Shown piece by piece: positions 21,950-36,200 of a DNA stretch of 64,000 nt. Position numbers and translations under genes: made by a program. Under the pieces are notes generated by a model. It made no database searches and was not told the DNA's origin. It was given only the letters and a program-made list of their open reading frames with translations. Position 1 is the stretch's first letter; the number at the start of each line of letters is the position of its first letter. Source of the DNA: Plasmodiophora brassicae (Eukaryota > Endomyxa > Phytomyxea > Plasmodiophorida > Plasmodiophoridae); NCBI GenBank assembly GCA_039704465.1, contig JASFAU010000013.1, positions 248,001-312,000 on the forward strand, in the 5' to 3' direction.

Positions 21950-23077
21950 TTAGTCATCCCTTTGTACACTGGCCGTAACGGCCCTGACTACTCGGTCGTT
22001 GATATGCATGGACAGGTGGCCGTGCGCCTCGAAATCGTCATCTAGGGCGATCTCAACGACCGAGCTGTCGGCGACCTGGCACAGGTCGTCGATGAGCGAC
22101 ATCGGGTAGACCATCAGGTCGAGTCGCGTCCGGTAGACGAAGGCCCGAGTTGGGCGGTGGCCGGGTACGGAGCAGAACGCGCTGCCGAGCACTCGGGCGG
22201 TATCGCTGCCGGGTGACATCTCTCGACCGAGGTCGGTGAGGAACTTGGGCGCGTACTCATGCACCGGTCTCGTCAGGGTCATTAGAAGGTGGGCGAACTG
22301 GGTGCCGCCCAGCACAGGGCAGATCAAGTGGAGGTGCCGGGAGCCCTTGTGGCCATGCAGCCGGAGGAGAACGTCCAGGGCGGCGGCGAGGCGCCCACCG
22401 TTGCTGTGTCCAACAATCGTGATGGAAGCATTGGACCATACTGACCACTGTTTCTGCAGTGCCGGCCAGATCGACTCCATTAGGGCTTCGTTGAGCGACG
22501 CGATTCCTCTGCGATGGACGAATGGGAACCACAGGATGCGATTCGGGAGATCGACGATCGACTCGGCGAAATGCTCGAGATGAGACGGATGAGACAGGAG
22601 CCCATGAATGAGAATCACCCTGCCATGTTCACCATGCGATCAGCCCGTCAATCGGTCAGCGCTTGATGGTGCTTACAGATGGGGAGGCGATTCGGGGGAA
22701 GTCGCCACCGTAGGAAGGTGACGTCGCGCGTTCGATATCGGCGTCCCGAAGACGTTCCATCGGACCCAGAGAGGTAACAGTTCCGTCAGGCACGTCTTCT
22801 ACTTGAAGCGACTCATAAGAACAGGAATTCCGACGCATTCCAGCAACCTCACCATGAGTGTAGCGTAGCCGACCGCGTCTTGGACCCAGACGGCATTCGA
22901 CAGAAGTGCCACTGTTTCTTGACCGTCGTCATTCCTTGTTCCGCTTCGTGGTGGGTGCCCGTCTTCATCGACCGGCACGCCACTGACAGCAACGGCAATG
23001 ACTGCGAACCACGTGACCCAGCGCGGCAACGTCGCCAGCATTCCAACGCGGTCAAAATAGAGTCGTCGTCGCTCCAT
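21950..23077 (-). CDS. Alpha/beta hydrolase (lipase-like) with N-terminal membrane segment; 5' exons uncertain
   Basis: The main exon (about 22620 to 21950) encodes VILIHGLLSHP, the nucleophile elbow GHSNGG with the catalytic serine, and a C-terminal HGHLSMH that could supply the catalytic histidine. This is the core of an alpha/beta hydrolase similar to PGAP1/SERAC1-like or phospholipase-like proteins. Upstream, a frame from an ATG (complement of 23075-23077) has a hydrophobic helix (WVTWFAVIAVAVSGV), and a second frame at 22838-22656 encodes VEDVPDGTVTSLG. I could not find phase-consistent splices for both, so the first exons are tentative. Substrate unknown. Confidence 0.65.
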
Positions 23078-23654
23078 TCACGTCGCCTGCCTCTTGCGCC
23101 GTAACGGTTACCCACGTCCCCGCGCGGCGCTTCGTTGCCAGGCGTAACGTTATCCAGCCGCGCCCAGTTTCCCGCGTCTCGGGTCGTCCTTGATGAGCAC
23201 ACGGGGCAACTGGGCAAGTGCGTCTTACACGTTCGAGCCAGGCGACAGGAACCTTTGGTATGGTGGTGTCTGGTTGACGGCCTGATCGGACCGGTGACCT
23301 GGCACCTACAGCCTATGCACATACCGTGCTGAGAACAGGATGCAACATGGAACTGGTGACTGTGTGTCATCATTTTATCGGAAGGGAGCGACTGTTTGTC
23401 GTCTGCCAGAGTCGCCCACGAGTGTTCGTCGGCGTCAACGAACCGGTGCTGGCTCGTGGGCGTCGAGGAACCTTCCGAGTCGACGCGTTCCCGTCCCATC
23501 CGTTTGCTGTTCAAAAAATTGGCGCGCGCTGTTACGCCTCGGACTGGGGCGACTGAGGCGGGGAACCCCGGATCCCATCGAGAGAGTCGCAACGGTCGAT
23601 TAGGGCCGCCCGAGGGAGGAGGTCGATCGGGGGTCCGCCTGGGGCCTGCACACC
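23078..23654. other. Intergenic region (divergent promoters)
   Basis: Lies between the divergently transcribed hydrolase and Aurora genes. A long antisense open frame here shows no conserved sequence. No gene recognised. Confidence 0.5.
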
Positions 23655-25017
23655 ATGAGCGAGAACCAACCGCCACCGATCAATAGGGCCCAGGAGGGGG
23701 TCGACAGTTCTACGCAGCGTAGGCCGCCCCCCACCATGCTGCGCGTTGGGCCATGACGAACCTGACGACCCTGCGTGTCAGGGCGCGGGGCAGCGCAGCG
23801 GTGGACGCTGAAGGATTTTGACATCGGGAGGAGCCTAGGGAAAGGCAAATTTGGGAATGTCTATCTGGCGCGTGAGAAGAAATCGAAGTTCATTTGCGCC
23901 CTCAAGGTGCGTCGGCTTGTCGTGGCAACTGTCTGGCTACTGACGCCTGCTCAATATTTAAGGTCATGTTTAAATCTCAGCTGGCCAAGGCCAACGTTGA
24001 GTACCAGCTGAGAAGGGAGATCGAAATCCAGTCGCACTTGAGGTAGCGGCCAAGGGTTCCGTGCATGACAGCTCTCCTGATGTTATGCCGGGGATCTATA
24101 TGTCAGACATGAGAACATTCTGCGTCTGTTTGGCTACTTCTACGATTCTACTCGTGTATACCTGATCTTAGAATACGCGAGCAAGGGCGAGCTATTCAAG
24201 CAGGTCTGTCCAGGAGCGCCATGGTGGAGTTCGGCAGACGATGACTGACAGGTCTGTTGTCGTTCCCAGCTTCAGAAAGAAGGTCGATTCTCGGATCGCC
24301 AGACCGCCCAGTACATCTCCCAGCTTGCAGGCGCGCTGGACTATTGTCATAAGAAGCACGTGATCCATCGTGATATCAAGCCGGAGAACCTTCTGCTCGG
24401 GCGAAACGGCGAACTTAAAATCGCCGACTTCGGATGGTCAGTGCCCGTGGAGTATCCACTTCTCGGTCAAATAACACTCATGCAATAGGTCTGTTCACAC
24501 GCCAAACTCGCGAAGAATGACGCTATGTGGAACTCTTGATTACTTACCGCCAGAGATGATTGAGGGGAAAGCCCACGACGGTATTCACGTTGTGAGGCAT
24601 TTTCGTTATCCCTATACTGAAGAGTGGCACCGCAGAGACTGTGGACATTTGGTCTTTGGGCGTTCTCACCTACGAGTTTTTGGTCGGGAGGCCACCGTTC
24701 GAGACCGAAGGTCACAACGAGACCTACCGCAAGATCGCCCGTGTTGACATCCGTTATCCAACGTGGCTGGATCCCGATGCCCGCGATCTGATCAGCAAAG
24801 CAAGTTGTGTATTCTCCATTGGAAACGCGTCTCTAACGTTGTCACCAGCTGCTGGTAAAGAATCCCAAAGGACGTCTGCCGCTGTTACAGGTGAGATTGG
24901 ATGGCAATACCTCCCTTCGTCTGGCCTGACTATCGTTCGAAGGTGCTGGATCATCCGTTTATTGTTAAACACACCAAGGAACCCGGCGTTTCAAGTCAAC
25001 CTACAGCGTCCAGCTAA
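23655..25017 (+). CDS. Aurora family mitotic protein kinase
   Basis: Exon 1 is 23655-23718 ([20 protein letters not shown]); exon 2 starts at 23782, and about six further short introns follow. The kinase runs [20 protein letters not shown] (Gly-rich loop), ALK (ATP lysine), [23 protein letters not shown] (catalytic loop), DFGW and the Aurora activation segment [16 protein letters not shown], whose Thr corresponds to the autophosphorylated residue of Aurora kinases. Next are [19 protein letters not shown] and the C-terminal [10 protein letters not shown]. The N-terminal extension is very short, as in protist Auroras. Expected roles are spindle assembly and chromosome segregation. The junction in the activation segment region was read by family continuity. 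Confidence 0.92.
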
Positions 25018-25144
25018 TGGTATGGCGTTCTGTCTTCGACTGCTTAACACGACCAGTATTACTAAACACGTATTCCCATGAACCACTGCCCGTGCTCACT
25101 GACTTTAATGCCAAGCTGTCGACTACAGCACCTTCGACTGTATA

Positions 25145-26787
<1,643 letters not shown>

Positions 26788-27095
26788 CCCATGGCTGGTG
26801 GCCAATAGAGTGAGGACGACGCCCGGATCGCTCGTCACCGTCGCCGGCCCCCGATATCACTGCGATCGATCGGCTGTACTTGGCAGGTCACATACTCCAT
26901 GCTTACGTCCACGCGCGCTTATCAGACTAATGTCTTACATACATCTAAGGCATATAAACCGGCTCAATGGGGCGCCTGCATCACGTTGCACAGGACGACG
27001 CTTGCGCGACCGAACAGTAGTTATGCAAGCCTGTCCCGCGCGACACCCACTGAATCTTACGGGTGGTCGTAAGACGATTCACAGCCAGTGCTGAT
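26788..27095. other. Intergenic region (divergent promoters)
   Basis: Between the AGC kinase start (minus) and the RPC5 start (plus). No gene seen. Confidence 0.5.
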
Positions 27096-29485
27096 ATGGC
27101 CCAAGAAAGTAGTGACCTGCAGACACGAGACAATCCGGGGTGGTCGGTCGCCTGGAGGGAATTGCCGGAGCTCTGCGCGCAGTCCGTGGCGGCAGAGTGG
27201 GAGCTGCAGGTCGACGCAACCCAGGCCGTACGTGCTGTAAGGCCAATGTCGTATGCTGACGATGACCACGTCGTCTGCGAGATGCCGGTGTACTATTCCG
27301 GGGTAGACGCCGGGAGCTCAACCGTGAACGTGCTTACGTATCCGTTGCGTCCGCACGATCGCCCGTATGACGGTATGGGGGGCGCGTTCCCGTCTCCCGC
27401 ATGGTCGAATTGTCATCAGCTGATCGTTCCCAGGCCATGAGCTGGGCTCCGTTGCTCAGATGCGCGTCAAGCCCGTCCACGGGTGCGTGCAGCTGGAGTT
27501 CGAGCGCAGACCGGCTGCGGCCGACGACGACATGGCGGACGAGAACGGCAGTGCGCCGTTCACGCTGTCGTCCGTCCCGGTCCACGCCAAGGCAAACTAT
27601 GCGATCGGAATCGTGTCGCAAGGGCAGTTGCGCCTTGTTCCTGTTTCACAGGTCGGACACACACACACACACACAACATGCTGTTGTGGTCATCCTGACC
27701 CATCATTGGTTCGTTGCGCGCAGCTGTACTCGATGCTGCCCGACTTCCGCGCGTTGGACGACGCGTCGATAGCCGCCAAGGCCGAGAAACACCCCGAGTC
27801 GTCGTCTGCGAAGGCGGCGACGGAAGCGGCGCCGAAAACAATCTTGCTGCGGGCGCAGAACAAGTCGTCTGGGGCAGGCGGTGACGGCGGCGAACCGAAG
27901 AAGACGTATCACATGTTTAGGCAGGAGCGGGAAGCCGAGAAATGGGTGCCGCTGAAGGTTCGTTACTGCTGTAGGGATGCCGCGCCTGTGCTGCTCATTG
28001 GCTGTGCAGGTGCACCAGCACGACAGTGACGAAGCGAGGTCCAGGCTGCACGCGTTGGCGTCTCAGGACATTCCGGATCGGGTGATGATGGAGGCGGAAC
28101 TCCCAGTTGATAAGTACCTCGCCGGCGTGTGCTCTAGCCAGCAACAGGCAGCAGCAGCGGCAGGTTCTGATGACGTCCCCGCTACGCTGCAAGCCGACAT
28201 CGTCCGCATCCTTCGAAATGGTAATCGACCCGTCGGTCCCGAGCTCCCCCTCCGTGTCTGACTTCGGGCCAGCATCCGTCATTCCGTTCAGGACGTTGTG
28301 CAACCTGCTCAGTGTTCGTTCCGAACCGGCCAGGGCGGCCGCCATTGCCGTCCTGTCGAATCGTGCCGTCCTCGTACAGAACTGTTGGGTCGCACAGAGG
28401 TTCGTACGGTCGCTGGCGCTCGCCCGACGCCGTACTGACGGTTCGTGTCTCGTGCCAGTTCGCTGAGTTACACGGGCAGGGCGGCACTGGCTCGTGACTT
28501 CCTGTTGCAGCTGTTCAGTCGGTCGAATCGGGTGCTGCTGTCGTCGTTCACGTCTGTGGCGCAGCTTGACCTGGCCGCATCGCGGGCCATGATCGGGTCC
28601 CTGGCGGATTTCGATCCCGACTCCAAGGAGTGGGTGTTCAAATGCCCGTTCGACGATGCGTTCGGCCGGCAGTACCCGGGCATTGTTGCACAGCAGTCGG
28701 CTGTCTTGGCCCGTGTCGACTACGAGGCGCAGCTGCTTGGCAAATCGGCACGCGCAGGGCCTGCGCTCGCGCCAGTGCCCGCTGAGGACATCTACAGCGG
28801 GTCGTCTTCCGATGAGGACGACACGATGATCGGCAGGAACGCTATCCCGCATCGGGCGGCGGCGCCTGCGGGCGTGAACGTGGAATCGGCGCGCCCATCG
28901 AAACAAGAGCGACCTGCTGTGGAGCCGCCCTCCGCAATGGACGTGGATCCGTCGGAGGCCCTCGTGAATGCCGCTCTGGACCATTTGTCCGACGTTGGCG
29001 TCTGCTCTGCACCGACCCTGTCGTCGGTCCTGTCCCAGTCGTCGGATCCGTCACTGCGGAAGACGACCCTGGACGAGATCGAGCGGGTGCTGAACCGTGT
29101 CGCAAAGCCGTTCGTCAAGGGCACGTTCTGCAGGTCGGCCGCGTATCAATCACCTGACACCGGTCGCGTATCTGACGCTCGCGTTTCCTCCGCAGGGTCT
29201 CCGTTCCAGACAAGGACGATTCCGCCGACGAGCGCTTCCGCAATGCCGTCATCGACATGTTCGTGTCGGCACCCGGGAAACTGTTCAGGAAGGCCGACAT
29301 TAAGGCTGCCGTCCTGGAGCGCACTGGGCACGACCTTCCCGACCGGCTCTACGTGCGCCTCGTCAAGGAACTGGCGGTGTCGTCCACCAAATGTAGGGTC
29401 CCACATTTCGTCAGGTGGTTTCGGTGTGCCGCTGACGCCGATGCTGGCTGTGGTAGCATCGTGGGCCGCCAAGACCGCGTCCTGA
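27096..29485 (+). CDS. RNA polymerase III subunit RPC5 (POLR3E/Rpc37)
   Basis: Subunit of the TFIIF-like RPC4/RPC5 heterodimer of Pol III, needed for termination and reinitiation. The ATG is at 27096. The dimerisation module reads HVVCEMPVYYSG, VLTYPLRPHDRPYDG and, after the intron 27371-27433, MRVKPVHGCVQLEFE, then YAIGIVSQGQLRLVPV. A second intron holds an AC microsatellite (27659-27677). The next exon has LYSMLPDFRALD and the RPC5 pattern KKTYHMFRQEREAEKWVPLK. The C-terminal part has acidic low-complexity sequence, then winged-helix-like segments (RNAVIDMFVSAPGKLFRKADIKAAVLE). The gene ends SSWAAKTAS at the TGA at 29483-29485. The long animal-type C-terminus is present, unlike short yeast Rpc37. 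Confidence 0.85.
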
Positions 29486-29722
29486 CCATCGACTGTATTA
29501 AAGTATCTATGTTCGAGGCATCGTCACCGGCGCGCGTTGGCGCGCCACCCGGTCGTCGCGAGCGGTTTCGCCTGGCGTACGACCCGAGATAGTTTGTCGC
29601 GTGTATGCGGTGCAATCGATCGGGGGGCGTACCCCCGCTGCACCAGCATAGCAGCGCTTAATCGACATTGGACCAAGAAGGGCCTTGGCGGTCGTGTCGC
29701 CTTCGACGGCCCCAGACAGTGT

Positions 29723-32700
29723 ATGACATCGAAGGCAACGGACGGCGCCGATATGCCGACGTCAGCGCCGCCGGTGGGCGTGTTGCCATCGGGGACGTCG
29801 TCGCCCGCCCCGTCGTCGCACCATTCGAAGAACAGCCTGTCGTTCGGGGGAATGATGCCCAGCGGCGCTGGCAGCGGTACCAACCAGGCGCATCTCCTGC
29901 GTCGTATCTCCACCATGTTCCAGGACAGGCCCAAGACGAAACTGGTCAGTGCAGCGCGCGCGCGAGAGAGAGAGAGCAACGCCACCGCAGCTGACGCGTC
30001 CCACAGGATGGCATCACCGTCCTGCAATCGCCGATCGAGTTCGACGAGGAGTCGCCGCACAAACGGAAGAACGTCTACAAGCAGGTGCTCGATTCCATTG
30101 CCATGCAGCTGGTCAACACGGTCGTCAACGTGTTCCTCCTGTTCGGCGACGACATCCGGTTGAGCTTCTTCCCCAAGTACGTTTCATCGCAACCACCACC
30201 ACCACCACCACCACCGTCTCCGTCCCCATCCGCGCTGACGCACGACCGTTGCAGGACGATCGACACCGGGTTCACGATCCTGACCTGCGTCGTCCTGTTC
30301 TTCGCCCTCCTGGACATTGCCCTACAGGTCGGCGCCGACCCCAAGTTCCTGTTCTCGTTCCTGTTCTTCGTCGACCTGATATCGACGGCCACCGTGTCGT
30401 TCATCTGGATTCCGACGTTGGACCAGTACCAGATCTCGTCCGCCATACGAGCGTCCCGGGCGGCACGGCTAGGCAGCAGGACCGCGTTGATGACCCTCCG
30501 CTCGCATTTCGAACGGCGTATGTCAGACGGGCGTCTCCCGTCTGCTCCCATTGACTGACGACCATGAGCAGTAACGTCAAAGAACACCACGGTCATGACG
30601 ACACCAGCCGAAGACACACAGGTCACCCGGCAACGAAACGGGCCGTTATCGTCGGGGTCGCTGACCGTGTGTGCCTCCCGCCTCCCTCCAGCAATCCCAA
30701 CTAGGGCTGGACCTGAGCGCCATGATCAGCAAGAAGACGATCGTGGTCGTCCTGTCCATGGTCATCGTCCTGCCGTTCGTCTACATGTTCGGGACGACGT
30801 CCGTGTCGACGTTCGACAACGACGGGCAGCTGAACCTGCTCGAGATGATGTACCGCTCGACGAATAGCAGCGCCGTCGTCACCGAGGCCATTGCGGACCG
30901 CTTCGTGACGTCGTCCAAGGTCAACGCCCCGTTGATCTACATCCGCGTCAACGGCATCGACTTCACGCCGCCGTCGCTCTGTAGGGCACACAACGCGACG
31001 CCCCCGTCCGCTTGGTCGGCGTTCCGCTGACCCTGAACGACAGACGTCGACCCGTCCACGCTACGATCCACAGAGATCGAAATGCACACGTCGTCGTCGG
31101 GGCGATCCGTTGCCATGTTCAACATCACGTCGTCGGAACAGGTTCGGTCGGGCGCCCGGGACTCGGTCGGCCCCCGCCCAGTCGTGATCGTCCCCGTCGT
31201 GTGTCGCAGACGCAATACCGGGCGTCGCTGATCGAGACCTTGTTCGTGATCTGCACGCTGGCGCTGGTGTCGACGAGCTTCACGAGCGACATCACGCAGA
31301 TGGTCGTCGAACCGATCGACCACCTCGTGAACCGGGTGAAGAAGATCGCCGAGGACCCGCTGAACCCGGCCCTGTTCACCGTCGAGGAGCAGAAGGCGGC
31401 GCCGTCGAAACAACGCACGCGCCTGGGGCGCCAGACGTCTCTGATGAAACCGTCGTCGCCGCCGCCGTCGCCGGCCGGAGCGGCGGCCACGACGGCATCC
31501 ACGTCGTCGACGCAAACGGAAACGTCGGCGCCCAGGTCGGCGTCTGAGCAGCACCCACCTCCAGACGCAGCAGCAGCAGCAGCAGCGAACCCTGCCGACG
31601 GCAAGTCCAAATCGCAGATTGAGATCAGGTACGTTCGCGTCCAGCGCCACCGGCGACGATGACGCCGACCCGGAGCACAGGGCACTGGATCAGTCGATCT
31701 CGAAGATCGTCCAGTTGCTGGCGCTGGGGTTCGGCGAGGCCGGCCGCGAGGTCATCCGGAAGAACCTGAAGACGACGGCGGCGCTGGACGCCGTCATGCC
31801 CGGGCAGAAGGTGCACGCCATCTTCGGCTTCTGCGACATTCGCAACTTCACGGTCGGCGCGCCTGCGTCGTCGTCGTGTGCCCGCGTGGCCTGATGCGCC
31901 TGGCGCCCTAGGACATCTGCGAGTGCCTGCAGCAGGACGTCATGCGGTTCACGAACCACATCGCCAAGATCGTCCACGAGCACGTCCAGTTCTACGGCGG
32001 GCATTGCAACAAGAAGTAACGGGTCGTGCAGCGGGTTGCGAACCCTCGTGGCACTGACCCCGCGCCCGCCCACCTTGCTAGCATCGGCGACGCGTTCCTG
32101 CTCGTCTGGAAGCTGCCCGACCTCGGCAGCCGCGAGGACGTACGTCGCGCTCTGCGGCCGGCCTACCCATCGATCTGACGTCGTCCGCCCCAGAAACACC
32201 TGGAGTTCAACCTGAAGTCGTTGAACATGCTCGGCTGGGAGCAGCTGGCCGACAACGCGCTCATGGCGTTCCTGAAGATCACGGCCGACATCAACAGGTG
32301 CGTGCCCGTCGTCGGCGGCGCGTCCCTGCTCGCGTTGCCCGCGTCTGACGGGGGCGCCGCAGGAGCGCCGAGCTGGCCGCGTACCGCGACAACCCGGCGA
32401 TCCGGGCGCGGTTCGGCGACGGCTTCCGCATCCGGATGGGGTTCGGCCTGCACGTCGGCTGGGCGATCGAGGGCGCCATCGGCAGCCGGTTCAAGATCGA
32501 CGCGTCGTACCTGTCGCCGAACGTCAACCTGACGGCGCGCCTGGAGAGCGCCACGAAGCAGTTCGGCGTCCAGATCCTCCTGTCCGAGCAGTTCGTCCAG
32601 CTGCTGTCGACGGCGGCGCAGTTCAAGATCCGCAAGATCGACAACGTCGTCGTCAAAGGTCCCCTGTCGCGCAGTCCGGGGTTGTCTGCACACCCCGCGC

Positions 32701-33136
32701 TCACCGTGTGCGCCACGTCGGTGACAGGTGCGTCGGAGCCGGTCGGCCTGCACACGTTCGACATCACGGACCATTCGCCGTTGCCGCGGCCGCCGACGCA
32801 GGCGCATCGGCCGACGACCGAGGCGGCCGTGTCCGTCGTGTTCCGGTCCGATTCGGACGTGTCCGGCCTGCAGCGGGGCCTGCCCAAGCTGTTGATCCCG
32901 TCGTGGCGGAAGGCGTTCGCCCTGTACGAATCCGGGGGTAGGTACCCGGTTGCTGCCCGCCTGCCGGGGGTCTGATCTCGCGTGCAGACTGGGCGGCGTG
33001 CCGCGACGAGATCGACGCCTGCCTGAAGCTGCTACCGGGCGATGGCCCCAGCCTGGCGCTGCGCCACTTCATGGAGTCGCATAGTTACACGGCGCCGCAA
33101 GGATGGGCAGGGTATCGCGCCCTAGACAGCAAGTGA
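29723..33136 (+). CDS. Adenylyl cyclase with voltage-sensor-like membrane domain
   Basis: A class III nucleotidyl cyclase joined to an ion-channel-like membrane region. The N-terminus is disordered. The membrane part has KQVLDSIAMQLVNTVVNVFLL, DTGFTILTCVVLFFALLDIAL and FLFFVDLISTATVSFIW, then an S4-like stretch with spaced arginines (IRASRAARLGSRT). SQLGLDLSAMISKKTIVVVL follows, then another two-helix unit around an approximately 150-residue loop. The catalytic domain has both metal-binding aspartates (FGFCDIRNFT and, after splicing, NKNIGDAFLLVWK). It ends with KIDASYLSPNVNLTARLE, the form seen in alveolate and stramenopile adenylyl cyclases, and GVQILLSEQF. The stop is at 33134-33136. About ten introns were inferred; those in the membrane part are approximate. 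A cAMP product is inferred from family. Confidence 0.85.
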
Positions 33137-33270
33137 GGCCGGCCCACGCCCGCCGGCATCCCCATCTAAACAGGCATACTATATAATACACAGTGACCAC
33201 AACCGGGCAAGTGTACTGGTGTCCATGGGTGGATCGGGTGGGCGGTACCCCTGGGGGCGACACACACACT

Positions 33271-36200
33271 ATGGAGGCGCCCGGCGAGATGGCGATGGCC
33301 GCCGCCCGTGGCCTGGCGGCACCTCCGCCCAGCATCCACCATCGGGAGCACATCTTCGACAGCCTGGCCACCATCGTCGACGGACGCCAGTTCCGCCCCG
33401 GGTTCGTCCTGCGCCCTGTCGCCCTCTACGCTCGCATTCGTGCCTGACGATCGTCCCCGCCGACAACAGCCCTAGCAACAGCGAGTCCGACTCTCACGAC
33501 GGCCGCGGCACGTTCGTCTACGTGTGGGGCGCCGGGTCGCACGGGCAACTGGGCAGGAAGACGGAGCGCGGGGCGCCCAAGAACGCGCTGGTGCCCCAGC
33601 TGGTGGACATCGGGGCGCCGGTCCGCCAGGTGGCCTGCGGCGGCGCCCATACGGCCTGCTGCACCGACAACGGCCACGTGTTCGCCTGGGGCGACGGCCG
33701 GTGCGGCCAGCTGGGCTTCCTGAAGGAGGGCCACAACATGCAACCTGTCCCGGGCCTCGTCGCCACGCTCGCCGACCTGAAAGTCTTCATTGTCCAGGTC
33801 GGGTACGGCTCTTGGCGCACGCGTACCCCCGCCTTATCCACGGCGACAGGTCGCTTGCGGAAACGCCCACACGGTTTGTGTCACCGATACAGGGCGGCTG
33901 TACGCATGGGGCCTCTCGAAGAACGGCCAGACCGGACAAGGCACGACGACGCTGGTGGAAGCGCTGCGTTGCTTATAACAATGTGTGCAGGCGACCGTGG
34001 GGCGGTTCGCACGCCCAAGCTGGTGGAGTGCGACGCGACCTTCGTCAGCGTGTCGTGCGGGCACCGGCACACGGCGGCGCTGAGCAGCAAGGGTCGGGTC
34101 TACACGTTCGGGTCGGGCGAACACGGCCAGCTCGGTACAGGGCGGTCCTGCCTGCGTCCGCGTATCGCGTCCTGACGCGCGTCGGATCGAAGGCCATGGG
34201 ACGTCGAACGACGAGCTGCGCCCGGTCGTGGTCGGCAGCCTGGCGACGCAGGCGATCAGCAAGGTGCAATGCGGATCGCTCCATACGGCGTGCATCGATG
34301 GTGTGCTGGAGTGACACGGGATGCCCCATGGGGTCGCTGACGACGACGATGACGGCAGGGGCGGGGCGCCTGCACGTCTGGGGGTTCACCGAATCGCTGC
34401 TGGGCCGCGGCCAGAACTTCGTGTTCAAACCCGTGCACGTCCCTGTCAAGGAATGCCTCGTCGACGTCGCCTGCGGCCACAGCCACGTCGTCGTCCTATC
34501 AGGTACGTCCCGGTCGCGACGCGCGCCGCCCCCCGCCTGTGACACGACCCTGGAGCATCCGGCAACGTCTGGTCCTGGGGCTCGGCGACGTTCGACCAGA
34601 TCGGCAACGGCGAGTCCGGGTGAGGCACCCGCCTGTCCACTTGAAACGCCCTCCCCGGCCGCTGCTGACCCTGGCCGGTGCAGGACCAAGCTGGTGCCGC
34701 AGGTCATCATGGAAGGCAAGGACATTGCCGTCGTGGCCGCCGGTCGCGATCACTCGGCGGCGCTGTCCAGTAGGCGCTGGCGCAGCTGGATCGGCGCCGC
34801 CGCCCCACTGACACGAACCCACAGAGTCGGGCATCCTGTGGACGTGGGGATGCGGCGAGAACGGCCTGCTGGGGCACAACGCGCAGGCGAACGTCGGCAT
34901 GCCGAAGATCGTGGAAGCGATCCTCGGCAGCGTCGTCGGGCAGGTGTCGTGTGGCGACCGACACATGGCCGCCATTACAGGTAGGCCCTCCCTCCCCCCG
35001 TCGAGCAATGTGGCCCACGACAGCGATTAGCGATCGCGTACGAGAAGGTGGCCGACGACGTCGCCGAGTTCCTGCGCGTCGACAACGACGAGCGCCGCCT
35101 GAAGATGAAGACGTTACGCGCCCTGCGAACCGGTAGGCCACGAGCGTCGCGTTCGACGTGGCGATCCTCAAACGCCGACCGGCAGGCGCGCTGCCCTCGC
35201 TGGATCGCGCCAGGATCCAGAAACTCCTGCGGCAGCCGGCCGCGCCCGGCGACCTTCACGCCAAATGGCAGGCCATCAGCCGTATCGTGTCGCCGCCCGC
35301 CGTCGGGTCGGCAACGGCCCGGCCGTCCCGTTCGCCCGTCGTACGTGCTGGGCGCGCCCGCGTTTCAGCGTCGCCCGCCTGAGCACCGTCCCTGGTCAGC
35401 GGCCGCAGGCCCCCGATCGACCGCAGAGTGCACGCGAGCCGAGCGCATTGTTGCAGACGCTGCTGAGAGACGCGGGCGCGTGGCGATCGGGCTCGGTCGC
35501 TGCGAGGAAGGGCGGCGGCACCGACGTTGGCCACGACGGCGACGTGATGGAGTTCAGCGGTCGCCATGCGAACATGCAGGTGGCGGTGGTGCCGTCCACG
35601 ACGACGGTGGTCGAGGGCGCGTCCGCCAGGATGGCGTTCCATCGGGTACGTCCGTCTGTCAACATCGCAGAGCGAGATGAGCGCCCCCTGAGCGGCTCGG
35701 TAGGAGGCAGGCGGGCCGCTGCGCCAGCTCCTCGACGGGTTCAAGGCGTCCGGGCAGGGCACGGGCGAGGTCACCGCCGAGTACGGCCGCCTGTCGACCG
35801 CGTTCTTCGACCTTCGCCGCGATTACGACCTGGCCGTCAACACGCGACGCGACCTGACGCGGACGTACACTCAGCTGAAGAAGGAGAGGCGCCTGACGAA
35901 GACGCTGCTGAACGACAACCACGACGACGGTGGCGTGTCGATCGCGAGCAATCACAGTGACGTTGCTGAATGGGATCCTGGCGCAGTCGGGTCGCTGCAG
36001 AGGCGGCTGGATCAGACGCGGATGCAGCTGGACACGGTCGTCATCAAGACGTCCGAGGCGATCGAGGGTCGCAAGCGGTACAGGGCCAGCATCGCGCAGC
36101 TGCGAGAGGAGAAGGTCGACCTTCAGCGACGCCTGTACAACTTGCGGCGCCTGCAGGCGCTCAACGACGTCTGCGCCCGACGATTCCAGCGCAACCTCGA

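Noticed and set aside
22849..23676. Long minus-strand open frame (about 275 codons)
   Set aside because: No conserved motif; overlaps the hydrolase N-terminal exon in another frame and an intergenic region. GC-rich sequence leaves many non-coding frames open.
27659..27677. AC microsatellite as a possible regulatory element
   Set aside because: It lies inside an RPC5 intron and is an ordinary simple repeat.
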